DNA of 64,000 nucleotides from an uncultured Anaerolineaceae bacterium (GCA_938020565.1 CALIHP010000043.1:1-64000); one strand, 5' to 3'. Counted from the first letter of the stretch, positions 16,352 through 25,852 are shown. Program-made: numbers and translations. Notes: generated by a model not told the origin, from the letters alone.

Positions 16352-17158
16352 ATGGGTAAAAAGATTGATTTCCAGGAAACAACCAACGATTTGCTGACGC
16401 GAATCGATATTCATAATAAATTCGGCGGTAAGGATATCGACCGCTGGATGCTGGATACGCTTGATTTAAAGCCGGGCAGCAGGATTCTGGACGTTGCCTG
16501 CGGCGGGGGAAAGCAGTGCGTTTCATTTCATCAGTACCTGCACGGGAACTGTGAAATTGTCGGCGGCGATGTCAGCCGCGAGCTCCTCGATCAGGCTGAG
16601 GTCGAAAACGCCAAGCTGGGGAATCCTTTTCGGATCGTTCCGCTCGACTTCGATCAGCGCTTTGAATTTCCGGATAATGCGTTCGATCTGGTTTCCTGCT
16701 GTTTCGCGATTTATTACACGAGCGATATTCATTTTACAGTTCCGGAAATGCGTCGCGTCCTGAAACCGGGCGGACGATTGTTCACGACCGGGCCGATGCC
16801 TGAGAATAAGCGCGTTTTTTACGATATTATTCGGGAGGCGACCGGGAAAGAAATTCCGCCGATGCCCGGAAGTTCGCGCTACAGCTCGGAGATTTATGAC
16901 GAAATCGCGGCGACGTTCGCGAAGGTTGACACGCATATTTTTGAAAATCCGCTGACGTTTAAGACGGCCGCTCCGTTCATGGCTTACGCGCGGGCGTCGA
17001 TGTCCGAGGATCGGCGCTTATGGAAATCGCTGTTTGCAACGCATGCCGAATTCGAGGACGTGATGTCGAAGATTCATCGCGTCGCGGATAAATATATCGA
17101 ACGCGACGGTGAAATTGTGATGACGAAGGTCGTCGGCGGATTCGTCGCGACGAAATAA
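16352..17158 (+). CDS. Class I SAM-dependent methyltransferase
   Basis: 268 residues. SAM-binding motif I is ILDVACGGGKQCVSF (residues about 48-62), the acidic residue after strand 2 is in IVGGDVS, and the post-I and motif IV regions are DNAFDLVSCCFAIYY and RRVLKPGGRLFTTGPM. This arrangement is that of UbiE/type 11 methyltransferases. The C-terminal 100 residues would form the substrate cap and do not identify the substrate. It precedes a PIG-L deacetylase by 17 bases. The pair may act on the same sugar or small metabolite; that is inference from spacing alone. Confidence 0.88.
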   Translation: MGKKIDFQETTNDLLTRIDIHNKFGGKDIDRWMLDTLDLKPGSRILDVACGGGKQCVSFHQYLHGNCEIVGGDVSRELLDQAEVENAKLGNPFRIVPLDFDQRFEFPDNAFDLVSCCFAIYYTSDIHFTVPEMRRVLKPGGRLFTTGPMPENKRVFYDIIREATGKEIPPMPGSSRYSSEIYDEIAATFAKVDTHIFENPLTFKTAAPFMAYARASMSEDRRLWKSLFATHAEFEDVMSKIHRVADKYIERDGEIVMTKVVGGFVATK

Positions 17159-17175
17159 CGGACCGCCGAGGGGCG

Positions 17176-17823
17176 ATGGAAAATATGACTTTTTTTGGGA
17201 AGCGCGTCGTTTTTTTAGGCGCGCATCCGGATGATATTGAATTGGGGTGCGGCGCGCTGCTGGCGCGGATCGCGCCGGTGACCGAGGTCCGCTGCGTGAC
17301 GTTTTCGGATAATCAGAAAAACCCGCTTCTGACGAACCTGATCGAGGAGCATTATGCATCGATGGCGGTTCTGGGCGTTCCGAAGGAGAAGGTTACGCTT
17401 CTGAATTTTGAGACGCGGCGGTTCCCTGACGCGCGTCAGGAAATTTTAGAGGCGATGCTGAAAATTCAGCGCGAATTTGATCCGGATATTGTCTTCGTGC
17501 ATACGAAAGCCGACGTTCATCAGGATCATCATACGATGACGGCGGAGGCGCTCCGCGCGTTCCGCGGGCGAACGGTTCTCGGTTTCGACGTTATCCGTTC
17601 GTCGTATGGGTTTTTTCCGGATTTTCTCGTTACGGTCGACGAGGAGGACGTTGAGAAGAAGATTCTGGCGTTAAGTCAGTATCAGACGTATCGGTCGAAG
17701 TATTATTTTAATCAGGAGCTGACGCGGTCGACGTTGATTCGGAACGGCGCGATCGGCGAGCGGCGGTTTGCCGAGGGGTTCGATATTCTCCGGATTGTAG
17801 CGTCGTTTGGTCTCCCCTCGTAA
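17176..17823 (+). CDS. PIG-L/LmbE family deacetylase
   Basis: 215 residues. The zinc-binding signature AHPDDIELGCG is at residues about 16-26, and the second metal motif VHQDHHTM at about 115-122. PIG-L proteins are zinc-dependent amidases that remove the acetyl group from N-acetylglucosamine-containing substrates (for example BshB and MshB in low-molecular-weight thiol synthesis, or capsular sugar modification). No BshA or BshC is visible nearby, so a bacillithiol role cannot be claimed. Probably co-transcribed with the methyltransferase. Confidence 0.9.
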   Translation: MENMTFFGKRVVFLGAHPDDIELGCGALLARIAPVTEVRCVTFSDNQKNPLLTNLIEEHYASMAVLGVPKEKVTLLNFETRRFPDARQEILEAMLKIQREFDPDIVFVHTKADVHQDHHTMTAEALRAFRGRTVLGFDVIRSSYGFFPDFLVTVDEEDVEKKILALSQYQTYRSKYYFNQELTRSTLIRNGAIGERRFAEGFDILRIVASFGLPS

Positions 17824-17915
17824 GCGTAAGCGGGGCGGAGCAGAATCAGCAGAGATCGGGGTTGGCCGTCGCGCTGACTCCTTTTTTCGTTCTGAATCTG
17901 AAGGAGATGAAGGTC

Positions 17916-19613
17916 ATGGGCACGAGGCGAACGAACGCGTCCAGCGGACAGTCCCTTATCTTCGGGGACCGGTTCATTTTGAAGAGTCGGAAACGGTCGG
18001 ATTTTGTCCTTTGGGCGGGGATCCTGATTTTTTGTGTCTGGATAGCGGTCGGGCTGAACTTTTTTGACGATTACGGTGGGTTCACCGACGAGCTCGTCGA
18101 GGTTCAGACGGCGTCGGTCAACGTTAAGTATATTTTTTCGAAGCTTCCGGTGTTGGCGGGTGTGCGTTCGTTGAAGCTCCCGATGTATGGGGAGCTTGAC
18201 GAGCTGCCCGACCTGCTGACATACAAGGATCGGGTTTACGGCGTTACGGCGCTGCTGCCGACGGTTTTTATCAACCTGCTTCCGGGCGTGTCGCTAAACC
18301 TCGCGCAGTTCCTGAAATTCAGGCGGCTTTATATTTTTCTGACGGTTGTGTTTGCGGCGGGTTGTTTTTTCGTGTATCTTCGAAGGCGCTGGCAGTGCGG
18401 CTGGACGCCGGTTTTCGGGCTGGTCGTCCTGATCCTCTCGCCGCGTTTTTTCGCGGAAAGTTTCTATAATTCAAAGGATATCGTCTTTTTTGCCTGGTTC
18501 CTGATTGCGTTGAGCTGCTGCGGCGCGTACATGGCCGATCGGTCGCGGCGGGCGATCGGGTTCTTCCTGCCTGCGTTCGCGCTGACCGCGAACGCGCGCT
18601 ATTTTGGTTTTGGCTTGCTTCCCGCGTTTCTGGCGCTGATCGCGCTGACGGAGGCGCGGGCTGGGCGGCCGCTGAAAGAGATTCTGCGGCTGGAGTTCCT
18701 GACGCTGGTCGGGTCGGTCGCGTGTTTTTATCTGGTTTCGCCGTATCTCTGGGAGATGAATCTCGGGTCGATCCTGAGCGGGCTGACGTTTGTTACGAAC
18801 CTGCCGGGAATCGGCGACGCCGAGCTGTTTTTGGGGACGCTGGCTGCTCCGCGCGACGTTCCGCTGTACCTGGCGGTTTGGATCGGAATTACGACGCCGG
18901 TTTTTTATCTCCTGCTGTTCCTGATCGGCGCGGGCGGCGCGATTTTGTCTGTGCTTCGGTCAAATGGGCTTCGAAGAGTTTCAGGGAACGTCCTTTTCGA
19001 CCTGTTTTCGCTCGGGCTGATACTTGTTTATTATGTGTTGATCGTGCTGTCCAAAGCGACGATTTATCATGGGTGGCGGCACGCGTATTTTCTCTATGCT
19101 CCGATGCTCGTGCTGATTGCGAGTGGATTCGATCGGCTGAGTACCGGGATCAGTCGGGAACCAGCCTGGGCGAAGGCGGGAAGAGGAATCGTCATAGCCG
19201 GGTGCTTCCTTTCTTTTGGCTTCACTGCGTTCTGGATCGCCGCGAACCATCCGCTGGATTTCGCGTATTTTAACGCGATCGGACGGCCGATTGCCGCTGG
19301 ATTTTCCCGTGATTCATGGGGCGTCGGGTCCCGTCCCTGTATCGAGTATCTGGCGCATGCGACTTCGAAGGAGCAGCTGCAATTTGGCGTCAACGAGGAC
19401 CTGACGTATGGGGCGTCTGAGTTTACGCTCTGGGCGCTTCCGGAGAGTGTCTCTTCCCGGTTCAGGGTGGTGTGGAAGACGGAGAATGCGGATGCGTTCT
19501 GCTACTCTTATAAAAATTATCCAGGAAACGATTATCAGCGTCCCGGCTTTCGGTTGGTGAAGACGTTTTTCGTGGATGGTGCCGCGGTTGTGGGTGCGTA
19601 TGTGCGGGAGTAG
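17916..19613 (+). CDS. Polytopic membrane protein, GT39/GT-C glycosyltransferase-like
   Basis: 565 residues from ATG 17916, chosen because AAGGAG (17901-17906) lies 9 bases upstream. A first membrane helix precedes the acidic loop NFFDDYGGFTDELVEVQ, and a second acidic loop SFYNSKD follows. There are about ten hydrophobic helices. The C-terminal region holds HPLDFAYFNAIGRPIAAG and RDSWGVGSRPCIEYL, a pattern shared with many Chloroflexi GT39-like proteins. It should transfer a sugar from a polyprenyl-phosphate donor to an acceptor outside the membrane. It resembles the other two GT-C-like proteins here in topology but not closely in sequence. Confidence 0.72.
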   Translation: MGTRRTNASSGQSLIFGDRFILKSRKRSDFVLWAGILIFCVWIAVGLNFFDDYGGFTDELVEVQTASVNVKYIFSKLPVLAGVRSLKLPMYGELDELPDLLTYKDRVYGVTALLPTVFINLLPGVSLNLAQFLKFRRLYIFLTVVFAAGCFFVYLRRRWQCGWTPVFGLVVLILSPRFFAESFYNSKDIVFFAWFLIALSCCGAYMADRSRRAIGFFLPAFALTANARYFGFGLLPAFLALIALTEARAGRPLKEILRLEFLTLVGSVACFYLVSPYLWEMNLGSILSGLTFVTNLPGIGDAELFLGTLAAPRDVPLYLAVWIGITTPVFYLLLFLIGAGGAILSVLRSNGLRRVSGNVLFDLFSLGLILVYYVLIVLSKATIYHGWRHAYFLYAPMLVLIASGFDRLSTGISREPAWAKAGRGIVIAGCFLSFGFTAFWIAANHPLDFAYFNAIGRPIAAGFSRDSWGVGSRPCIEYLAHATSKEQLQFGVNEDLTYGASEFTLWALPESVSSRFRVVWKTENADAFCYSYKNYPGNDYQRPGFRLVKTFFVDGAAVVGAYVRE

Positions 19614-19683
19614 TTAAATTTTCGCAACACGCTGCAAATTTTATTTGCGTTTTGTAATAAGCATTCCATTACATATATCAGGA

Positions 19684-19711
19684 TTGACAGCTGAGGTTGG
19701 TTTGATATTAT
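19684..19711 (+). promoter_or_regulatory. Promoter of the M20-containing importer operon
   Basis: A perfect -35 TTGACA (19684-19689), a 16-base spacer and TATTAT (19706-19711). It begins the AT-richer segment and lies just upstream of a palindromic operator. Confidence 0.7.
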
Positions 19712-19724
19712 ATATCTAGCTTAG

Positions 19725-19738
19725 GTAAAACGTTTTAC
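19725..19738 (+). promoter_or_regulatory. LacI-type operator
   Basis: A perfect 14-base palindrome GTAAAACGTTTTAC with the central CG typical of LacI/GalR-family operators. It lies directly downstream of the expected transcription start, where a bound repressor would block initiation. The single LacI gene in the window (41343-42356) belongs to another operon whose upstream sites look different, so the cognate regulator is probably elsewhere. Confidence 0.7.
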
Positions 19739-19779
19739 TAAACAGACTAAATTTTTTAATTTGATAAAAGGGAGGCAGT

Positions 19780-20787
19780 ATGAAGAAGATTTTGAAATAC
19801 TTTCTATTTTTTGCAGCCATCTGTGTTGTTTTTTTTGAAATCGGCGGCAGCGTAATTGCTCAATCGAATTCATCAAAATTGCGTATAGCCTTTATTCCTC
19901 AGCTTATCGGGATCCCATATTTTACGGCAATGGAGGATGGCGGAATGAAAGCCGCTGAGGATCTTGATGTTGAGTTTCTCTATACTGGGGCGACGCAGGC
20001 AAGTGCGGCTGAGCAGGTAAAAATTTTGGATAGTCTGATTCGACAGGGGGTCGACGCGATTGCTATTTCAACACTTGATAGCTCGTCAACCAATCCTTAT
20101 ATCGAGAAGGCGCAAGAGGCCGGTATTCATGTTTTTACTTCGGACTCTGATGCGCCAGACAGCGGTCGAGAATTTTATGTCGCGCAGGCGCTTGATAAGG
20201 ATTTAGGATATATCTTAGTCGATGAGCTTGCTGCTCAAATTGAAAATCAGGGACAGATCGGAATTGTTTCCGGTGAATCTACTGCGACAAATCTGAACAC
20301 ATGGATTGACTATATGAAGGAGCGGATTGCGCAGGAATATCCTGATATTGAAATTGTTGACGTCAGATACACCCAGGGTGGAAGCAGCGAGCAGGCTCTG
20401 AAACAAGCTCAGGAGCTAATGACAAGGTATCCTGAACTGAAGGGCCTCATTGCCGTTGCGTCTTCAACCATTCCTGGTGTTGCGCAGGCCGTTCAGCAAG
20501 AAGGCCGCGCTGGCGAAATTGCGGTTATTGGTTATGGATCCCCCGCGACCGTAAAGCCTTATATGGATGCCGGAGTGATGGCAAAGTCAATCCTTTGGAA
20601 TGCCTATGAGCTTGGATATCTTACTGTTTGGGCTGGAAAAATGGCTGTTGAAGGAAAACCATTTGAGGAGGAGAATCATGTTGAAGGCCTTGATCATCCT
20701 GTGAAATACTTTGAGGATGAGAAAATCCTTTTGCTTGGTGATCCGCTCGTTATTACTCCGGATAACGTTAATAATTTTACTTTTTAG
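19780..20787 (+). CDS. RhaS/LsrB-type sugar-binding protein of ABC importer
   Basis: 335 residues with a signal peptide ending near SVIA-Q. The mature protein is a periplasmic-binding-protein type 1 fold: KLRIAFIPQLIGIPYFTAM, GVDAIAISTLDSSSTNPYI, VFTSDSDAPDSG and a C-terminal LGDPLVITPDNVNNFTF. The last pattern matches the LsrB/RhaS group, which binds autoinducer-2 or rhamnose-like ligands. AAAGGGAGG lies upstream. It is the first gene of a five-gene operon ending at 25680 and is AT-richer than genes outside it. The ligand is not predictable; the M20 enzyme in the operon hints at an amide-linked compound. Confidence 0.87.
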   Translation: MKKILKYFLFFAAICVVFFEIGGSVIAQSNSSKLRIAFIPQLIGIPYFTAMEDGGMKAAEDLDVEFLYTGATQASAAEQVKILDSLIRQGVDAIAISTLDSSSTNPYIEKAQEAGIHVFTSDSDAPDSGREFYVAQALDKDLGYILVDELAAQIENQGQIGIVSGESTATNLNTWIDYMKERIAQEYPDIEIVDVRYTQGGSSEQALKQAQELMTRYPELKGLIAVASSTIPGVAQAVQQEGRAGEIAVIGYGSPATVKPYMDAGVMAKSILWNAYELGYLTVWAGKMAVEGKPFEEENHVEGLDHPVKYFEDEKILLLGDPLVITPDNVNNFTF

Positions 20788-20857
20788 CGAACAGTTCCGT
20801 CTTTCGATTCCAAACGCCGATCGTATCGGGCCGGCGTTTGGAATAAAAAAGGGTATT

Positions 20858-22357
20858 ATGAATATTCCATTGCTGAAACTGGTTTCTATTGAAAAATCTT
20901 TTGGTGGAATAAAGGCCTTGAGGAATGTCAGCCTTGATTTGGATCGAGGCAAAGTTTTATCGATAGTAGGCGAGAATGGCGCTGGCAAGTCGACCTTAAT
21001 GAAGATTGTTGCAGGCGCAATTCAGCAGGACTCAGGTGAAATCTGGATGAATGGCGAAAAAGTTTTTTTTCAATCGCCGCTTGATGCCATGAAAAAAGGT
21101 ATTTCGATCGTTTTCCAGGAACCTAATATATTCTCTGATCTATCCGTTCTTGAAAATATTTTTTCTGGAAATGAGCTCGTGAATCGAAGTGGATCGGTTG
21201 ATTGGAAGAAAATGTATGATTCAGGAGTCAGCGCATTAAGATTGGTTGGCTTATCTGAGGATGTGCTAAGTCTTTCAATGAGCGAGTTATCCATAGGAAA
21301 TCAGCAGTTAGTTCTTATTGCCCGAGGAATTTATAAGGATTGCAGCGTTCTTATATTAGATGAACCGACTTCAATCTTGAGTCATAACGAATCTGAAAAG
21401 TTGTTTGAGATTATTGCGAAGCTTAAATCCAGAGGTGTCAGCATTCTATATATTAGTCACCGTATTCCCGAAGTTTTAAGAATATCTGACAATATTATTG
21501 TGATGAGAGATGGCCAGGTTACTGGAAGCGTGAGTCCTGACCAAGTTGATGAAACGAAAATTGTGACTGCCATGTCTGGCAGATTGATTGATACAGAAGT
21601 TTTTGTTCCTCGTTCATACGAGGAAAAGCCTCCAATTCTCAGGGTTAAAGATTTGTGTTGCGGCGCCGAGTATCAGGATATTTGTTTTGAGTTGCGCCCG
21701 GGAGAGATTTTAGGATTTTACGGTCTTGTTGGGGCCGGCAGGAGCGAAATCGCGCGTGCTGTTTTTGGATACAAGAAACCTGAAAAAGGGCAGGTTCTTT
21801 TGGAGAATGAGGACATAACAGGGCTGCGGATCGCTGAAATCGTTCGGCGGCATATTTATTACGTTCCTGAAGATCGAGGCGCTCAAGGTTTATTTCAGGG
21901 TCATTCCGTCTTGGAAAACATGAGTGCTCCATTTTTAGATAAGATATCTGATCGATTCGGCCTTATTTTAAAAAAAGAAGAGCGAAAGATTGTTCACGAA
22001 AACATCGAAAAATATTCGATTAAGACGGATTCTTCGGATGCACTTATCAATAATTTGAGCGGAGGGAGTCAGCAGAAGGTTCTTTTCTGTCGATGGCTGT
22101 TGAATAGGCCGGGAGTCCTGATTTTGGATGAGCCAACTCGCGGTATTGACGTGATGACGAAGACAGAGATTCATAAATTTATTATGGATTTAGCGATGCA
22201 GGAGGTTGCAATTATATTGATATCTTCCGATCTAAAGGAAATTATTGAATTGTCTGATCGAATCATCGTGTTTCGTAAAGGAAAAATTACGGGAAGCTTT
22301 ATTCATGTTGCATTTAAAGAAAGAGAGATTCTGGCGGCTGCGCTTGGTTTAGCGTAG
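20858..22357 (+). CDS. Sugar ABC importer ATPase (two nucleotide-binding domains)
   Basis: 499 residues from ATG 20858 (AAAAAAGGG upstream); an earlier in-frame start would run into the end of the binding-protein gene. Domain 1 has Walker A GENGAGKST, a divergent signature LSIGNQQLV and Walker B VLILDEPTSIL. Domain 2 has GLVGAGRSE in place of a strict Walker A, signature LSGGSQQKV and Walker B LILDEPTRGID. This asymmetry is normal for the RbsA/MglA/LsrA family, which powers import by two permease subunits. Confidence 0.93.
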   Translation: MNIPLLKLVSIEKSFGGIKALRNVSLDLDRGKVLSIVGENGAGKSTLMKIVAGAIQQDSGEIWMNGEKVFFQSPLDAMKKGISIVFQEPNIFSDLSVLENIFSGNELVNRSGSVDWKKMYDSGVSALRLVGLSEDVLSLSMSELSIGNQQLVLIARGIYKDCSVLILDEPTSILSHNESEKLFEIIAKLKSRGVSILYISHRIPEVLRISDNIIVMRDGQVTGSVSPDQVDETKIVTAMSGRLIDTEVFVPRSYEEKPPILRVKDLCCGAEYQDICFELRPGEILGFYGLVGAGRSEIARAVFGYKKPEKGQVLLENEDITGLRIAEIVRRHIYYVPEDRGAQGLFQGHSVLENMSAPFLDKISDRFGLILKKEERKIVHENIEKYSIKTDSSDALINNLSGGSQQKVLFCRWLLNRPGVLILDEPTRGIDVMTKTEIHKFIMDLAMQEVAIILISSDLKEIIELSDRIIVFRKGKITGSFIHVAFKEREILAAALGLA

Positions 22358-22405
22358 TTATATTAATATGTTTACAATTATGTTGATTTGTGAAAAGGAC
22401 GAATG

Positions 22406-23728
22406 ATGGAATCGCACGTTGAACTTGTACATCGATGGATTGAAGACCACCCTGATGAAGTTGTTAATTTGCTAACGGATCTGATTCGGGTCCCGAGCGT
22501 GACGCCTTATTTTAATGAAGAAAAAATGTATATGCGCGAAGGAGACGCGCAGCGGGTTCTTGAAAAATATCTAACCCAGATGGGGATGAAAACTGAATTT
22601 AGTTATCCTGATCCGATTCGACTCGCGAAGTATGAAGGAAAAGCGGGCTATTATCCGAATTACACTTTCGAAGATCGCCCTAATTTGTATGGAATTTATA
22701 AAGGAACTGGAGGCGGTCGGTCTCTTCTGCTTTCCGGGCATATTGACGTTGTTGCACGCGGCGTTGGCTGGACGGTTGATCCGTTCGGCGGGTACAGGAA
22801 AGATGGAAAAATATATGGGCGGGGCGCTGTTGATATGAAAGGCGGGATTGCCTGTATGACAGTTGCATTTAAAGCGATTCAAGAGTGTCATATTCGGTTA
22901 AAAGGCGACGTTCAAATCGGTACGGTTGTAGGCGAGGAGGCTGGCGGTATGGGGACGTTAGCCTTTGTAGATCATGGATATCGTGCGGATGGATGCCTGA
23001 TAACAGAGCCGACCCATTTGAATGTCGCGCCGTTATGCAGAGGAATTTTATGGGGAAAGATTACGATTCCAGGACGAAATGGGCATATCGAATTACCACA
23101 GGGGGATTGGCGAACGGGTGGAGCGGTCGACGCGATTGACAAATTGACGGTCTTTCTTGACAAGCTGAAGGAATTGAATCGGAAATGGGCGCAGTCGAAA
23201 CAACATAAGTATTTACCGATACCTTGTCAAATTAATATTGCGCAGATAAACGCAGGGGAATTTCCGACGACGTTTGCCAGCTCGGCCGAAGTTATCTTTA
23301 ACGCACAATATTTACCTGAAGAGAAAGATGATAATGGGTTAGGCGGTAAGGTCAAGATCGAGATTGAGGACTTTATTAAGGAATTTGCTCAAGCTGACGA
23401 TTGGCTAAAAGAAAATCCACCTATCGTAACATGGATTGTTGATGCTGATTGCGGAGAGACCTTAGACGATCAACCCTTTTTCCATGTTGTTCGTGAATCT
23501 GCAGAGAAGACGAATGCCAGGTCACTTGTGGAAGGGATTTGTTGTCATACAGATATGGGTTGGTTTTGTAATGTTGGAATACCAACGATAAATTTAGGTC
23601 CTGGCGATCCTCGCCTGGCACATCAGGCGAACGAATTTGTTGAGATTTCGGAATTGGTTCAATGTACAAAGATTATATCGTCGCTTATTTTGGAATGGTG
23701 TGAGCCAACTATTCAGCAACAGGATTGA
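22406..23728 (+). CDS. M20 family metallo-peptidase/amidohydrolase (ArgE/DapE type)
   Basis: 440 residues from ATG 22406 (AAAAGGA upstream; ATG 22403 adds one residue). Metal ligands appear in order: SGHIDVV, GRGAVDMKGG, VVGEEAGGMG, ITEPTHLN and a final AHQANEFVEI. The lid domain (about 190-320) contains NGHIELPQGD and INAGEFPTTFAS. Members remove acyl groups from amino acids or split small peptides and N-carbamoyl compounds. It sits between the ATPase and the two permease genes of a sugar-type importer, which is unusual and suggests the imported ligand carries an amide bond. It has the same AT-rich composition as the transporter genes, so it looks acquired with them. Confidence 0.88.
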   Translation: MESHVELVHRWIEDHPDEVVNLLTDLIRVPSVTPYFNEEKMYMREGDAQRVLEKYLTQMGMKTEFSYPDPIRLAKYEGKAGYYPNYTFEDRPNLYGIYKGTGGGRSLLLSGHIDVVARGVGWTVDPFGGYRKDGKIYGRGAVDMKGGIACMTVAFKAIQECHIRLKGDVQIGTVVGEEAGGMGTLAFVDHGYRADGCLITEPTHLNVAPLCRGILWGKITIPGRNGHIELPQGDWRTGGAVDAIDKLTVFLDKLKELNRKWAQSKQHKYLPIPCQINIAQINAGEFPTTFASSAEVIFNAQYLPEEKDDNGLGGKVKIEIEDFIKEFAQADDWLKENPPIVTWIVDADCGETLDDQPFFHVVRESAEKTNARSLVEGICCHTDMGWFCNVGIPTINLGPGDPRLAHQANEFVEISELVQCTKIISSLILEWCEPTIQQQD

Positions 23729-23746
23729 CTGCAAAAAGGGAATTCA

Positions 23747-24724
23747 ATGTTCGCGAGATGCATACCTAAACCTGGGAGAAGAGAATATTTCACTTTTTTT
23801 CTGCTATTTGTAGAAATAATTGTTTTTGGTTTTATTGCGCCTAATTTTTTATCGAGTCGAAACCTTTTTCGCGTCATACAGAATTCGGCTGAAATATCTA
23901 TTATCAGCATTGGTATGACAATCGTCATGTTATTAGGCGGAATCGATCTTTCGGTCGGTTCTGTGATGGGTGTTGTCGCTATCGTTGCGGGGTACATGAT
24001 CCAAGCGGAGGCTCATAGCTTCCTTATTTTATTGGTTGCAATTTTTATTGGGGTTGCGCTTGGAATGGTCAATGGCCTGATCATTACGTTTTTTGATATT
24101 CCAGATATGATCGTTACGTTGGCGACAATGAATATTTGGCGCGCAGTGATCTTTATGCTTTTAGGGGGACGATGGCTTACTGGGCTTAATCCAGCTTATA
24201 GCTCGGTAATGCGGGCGCGAATATTCGGCGTTCCGATTTTATTAGTGATTATATTAGTGATATATTCTATTTCTTATTATATTATGATGTATCGGAGATT
24301 TGGCCGTTCGATTTATGCAATCGGAAGCAATCCTGTTGCGGCTTACCTAAGCGGTGTCAGAATTGCGAATGTCAAAGTAAAGTCCTATGGCCTTGCAGGT
24401 GCGCTGGCTGCAATGGCGGCAATGTTGTATATTGCCCGAATGGGTAGTGTCGAGATGACAATTGGAAACGATACCGCTATCTCCGCAATTGCGGCTGCGA
24501 CGATAGGTGGAATTGGGATGAGAGGCAGCGGTAGACGGGGCAGTGTCATTGGGACGTTGGCAGGCGTATTGTTTATCGCATTCCTCAGAAATGGAATTGT
24601 TATCCTTGGAATACCGTCTTTGCTTGAGAACTGTTTTATTGGACTTTTGATTATTATCTCCGTGTTTTTTGATACGGTACTGTGGCCAATAAGAGATCTT
24701 CGAAATAAAGTGAGTCGGAAATGA
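23747..24724 (+). CDS. Sugar ABC importer permease (RbsC/LsrC type)
   Basis: 325 residues with about nine hydrophobic segments. The BPD_transp_2 signatures are GGIDLSVGSVMG near residue 65 and the loop AIGSNPVAAYLSGV near 190, which contacts the ATPase. GGRWLTGLNPAY lies between. Its last four bases overlap the start of the second permease gene (ATGA), a sign of coupled translation. Two different permeases with one ATPase is the RhaPQ/LsrCD layout rather than the RbsC homodimer. Confidence 0.9.
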   Translation: MFARCIPKPGRREYFTFFLLFVEIIVFGFIAPNFLSSRNLFRVIQNSAEISIISIGMTIVMLLGGIDLSVGSVMGVVAIVAGYMIQAEAHSFLILLVAIFIGVALGMVNGLIITFFDIPDMIVTLATMNIWRAVIFMLLGGRWLTGLNPAYSSVMRARIFGVPILLVIILVIYSISYYIMMYRRFGRSIYAIGSNPVAAYLSGVRIANVKVKSYGLAGALAAMAAMLYIARMGSVEMTIGNDTAISAIAAATIGGIGMRGSGRRGSVIGTLAGVLFIAFLRNGIVILGIPSLLENCFIGLLIIISVFFDTVLWPIRDLRNKVSRK

Positions 24725-25680
24725 GAAAAATTGCTGTTTTTTTTGTGTCCAGCAGAACGAGGATGCTAATTTTTCTGTTAGCTGTTGAAATTCTCTTGTT
24801 ATCATTTTTAAGCAGGTATTTTCTAAGTATTCAAAACCTTATCGAGCTAACCCAGTTTGGCGCAGTTTTGCTGCTTCTTGCGCTTGGCGAGTCGATCGTT
24901 ATGCTATCGGGACGCGAGGGAATTGACCTTTCCATCGGTGCAATCCTAAGTTTATCCGGGGTTATATTTGGTCTTTTAATTCGTGCGGGTGCGGGTTTAC
25001 TGATAGCGTTAGGTTTGACCGTCGCTGTCGGATGTGTTTTCGGATTCGTAAACGGACTTTTGATTTCAGTTGCTAAGATCCCTTCTTTGATAGCAACACT
25101 GGGAACACAATACATTTTTAGTTCCCTTGCTCTGTTTCTGACGGGTGGAATCCCGATTAGCGGCTTTCCCGAATCGTTTAAATTCCTCTCTTTAAAAAGT
25201 ACTTTCGGAATACCCAATCAAATTTTATTTGTCGCGTTTCCAGTCTCTGCTGCGATTCTTGTTCTGATGTATATGACGAAATTTGGGCGGCAGGTATACC
25301 TCTTGGGAACGAACCCGGAAGCTGCAAAATTCGCTGTTATAGATGAAAAGAAAATAAAAATAGAGATTTATATGATCGCTGGTCTTTTGGCGTCGTTTGG
25401 CGCAATTATCAATAATTCCTGGATCATGACTGCGAGGGCTGACGCCGGAACCGGACTTGAGCTTCAGGCAATTACGGTGGCTTGTTTAGGCGGTATCGCG
25501 GTAGAAGGTGGAAAGGGTAGTTTGGGCGCTGTAATTGTAGGCGTATTGGTGCTGACGATTCTGAATTCAGGGCTGCAAATTGCTAATGTTAATTCTGTTT
25601 GGCAATTAGCTGTGTTAGGAATCGTTTTGCTGGCGGCGGTTGTCTTTAATCAGGCCGTGCGAAAATTTTTAAAAATATAA
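24721..25680 (+). CDS. Sugar ABC importer permease (RbsC/LsrD type)
   Basis: 319 residues, polytopic. It contains EGIDLSIGAILSLSG near residue 65 and LLGTNPEAAKFAVI near 190, matching the corresponding motifs of the first permease. It is the last gene of the operon and is followed after about 105 bases by a strong bidirectional hairpin. It should form a heterodimeric channel with the preceding permease. Confidence 0.9.
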   Translation: MRKIAVFFVSSRTRMLIFLLAVEILLLSFLSRYFLSIQNLIELTQFGAVLLLLALGESIVMLSGREGIDLSIGAILSLSGVIFGLLIRAGAGLLIALGLTVAVGCVFGFVNGLLISVAKIPSLIATLGTQYIFSSLALFLTGGIPISGFPESFKFLSLKSTFGIPNQILFVAFPVSAAILVLMYMTKFGRQVYLLGTNPEAAKFAVIDEKKIKIEIYMIAGLLASFGAIINNSWIMTARADAGTGLELQAITVACLGGIAVEGGKGSLGAVIVGVLVLTILNSGLQIANVNSVWQLAVLGIVLLAAVVFNQAVRKFLKI

Positions 25681-25784
25681 AGCAAAGAATCAGTCAAAAC
25701 CGCACGAATTTTTAAGGCGCTGCGTAATTTTCTCGATAAACCGGATCTGGGAATATGACCCTCAAGATTGGTTAATAAATAATT

Positions 25785-25835
25785 AAAAATCGGAGCTGAA
25801 GACGAATTTTGCATCGGCACTCAGTTCCGATTTTT
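25785..25835. terminator. Bidirectional terminator between convergent genes
   Basis: A 13-base stem (AAATCGGAGCTGA pairing with TCAGTTCCGATTT), with A-rich and T-rich ends on both strands. It separates the importer operon from the convergent LysM gene. Confidence 0.85.
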
Positions 25836-25852
25836 CTTCACATTGCGTTCTC

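Noticed and set aside
19780..25680. Calling the importer an AI-2 (Lsr) system
   Set aside because: Binding protein and two-permease layout resemble Lsr, but LsrK, LsrF and LsrG are absent and an M20 enzyme is present instead.
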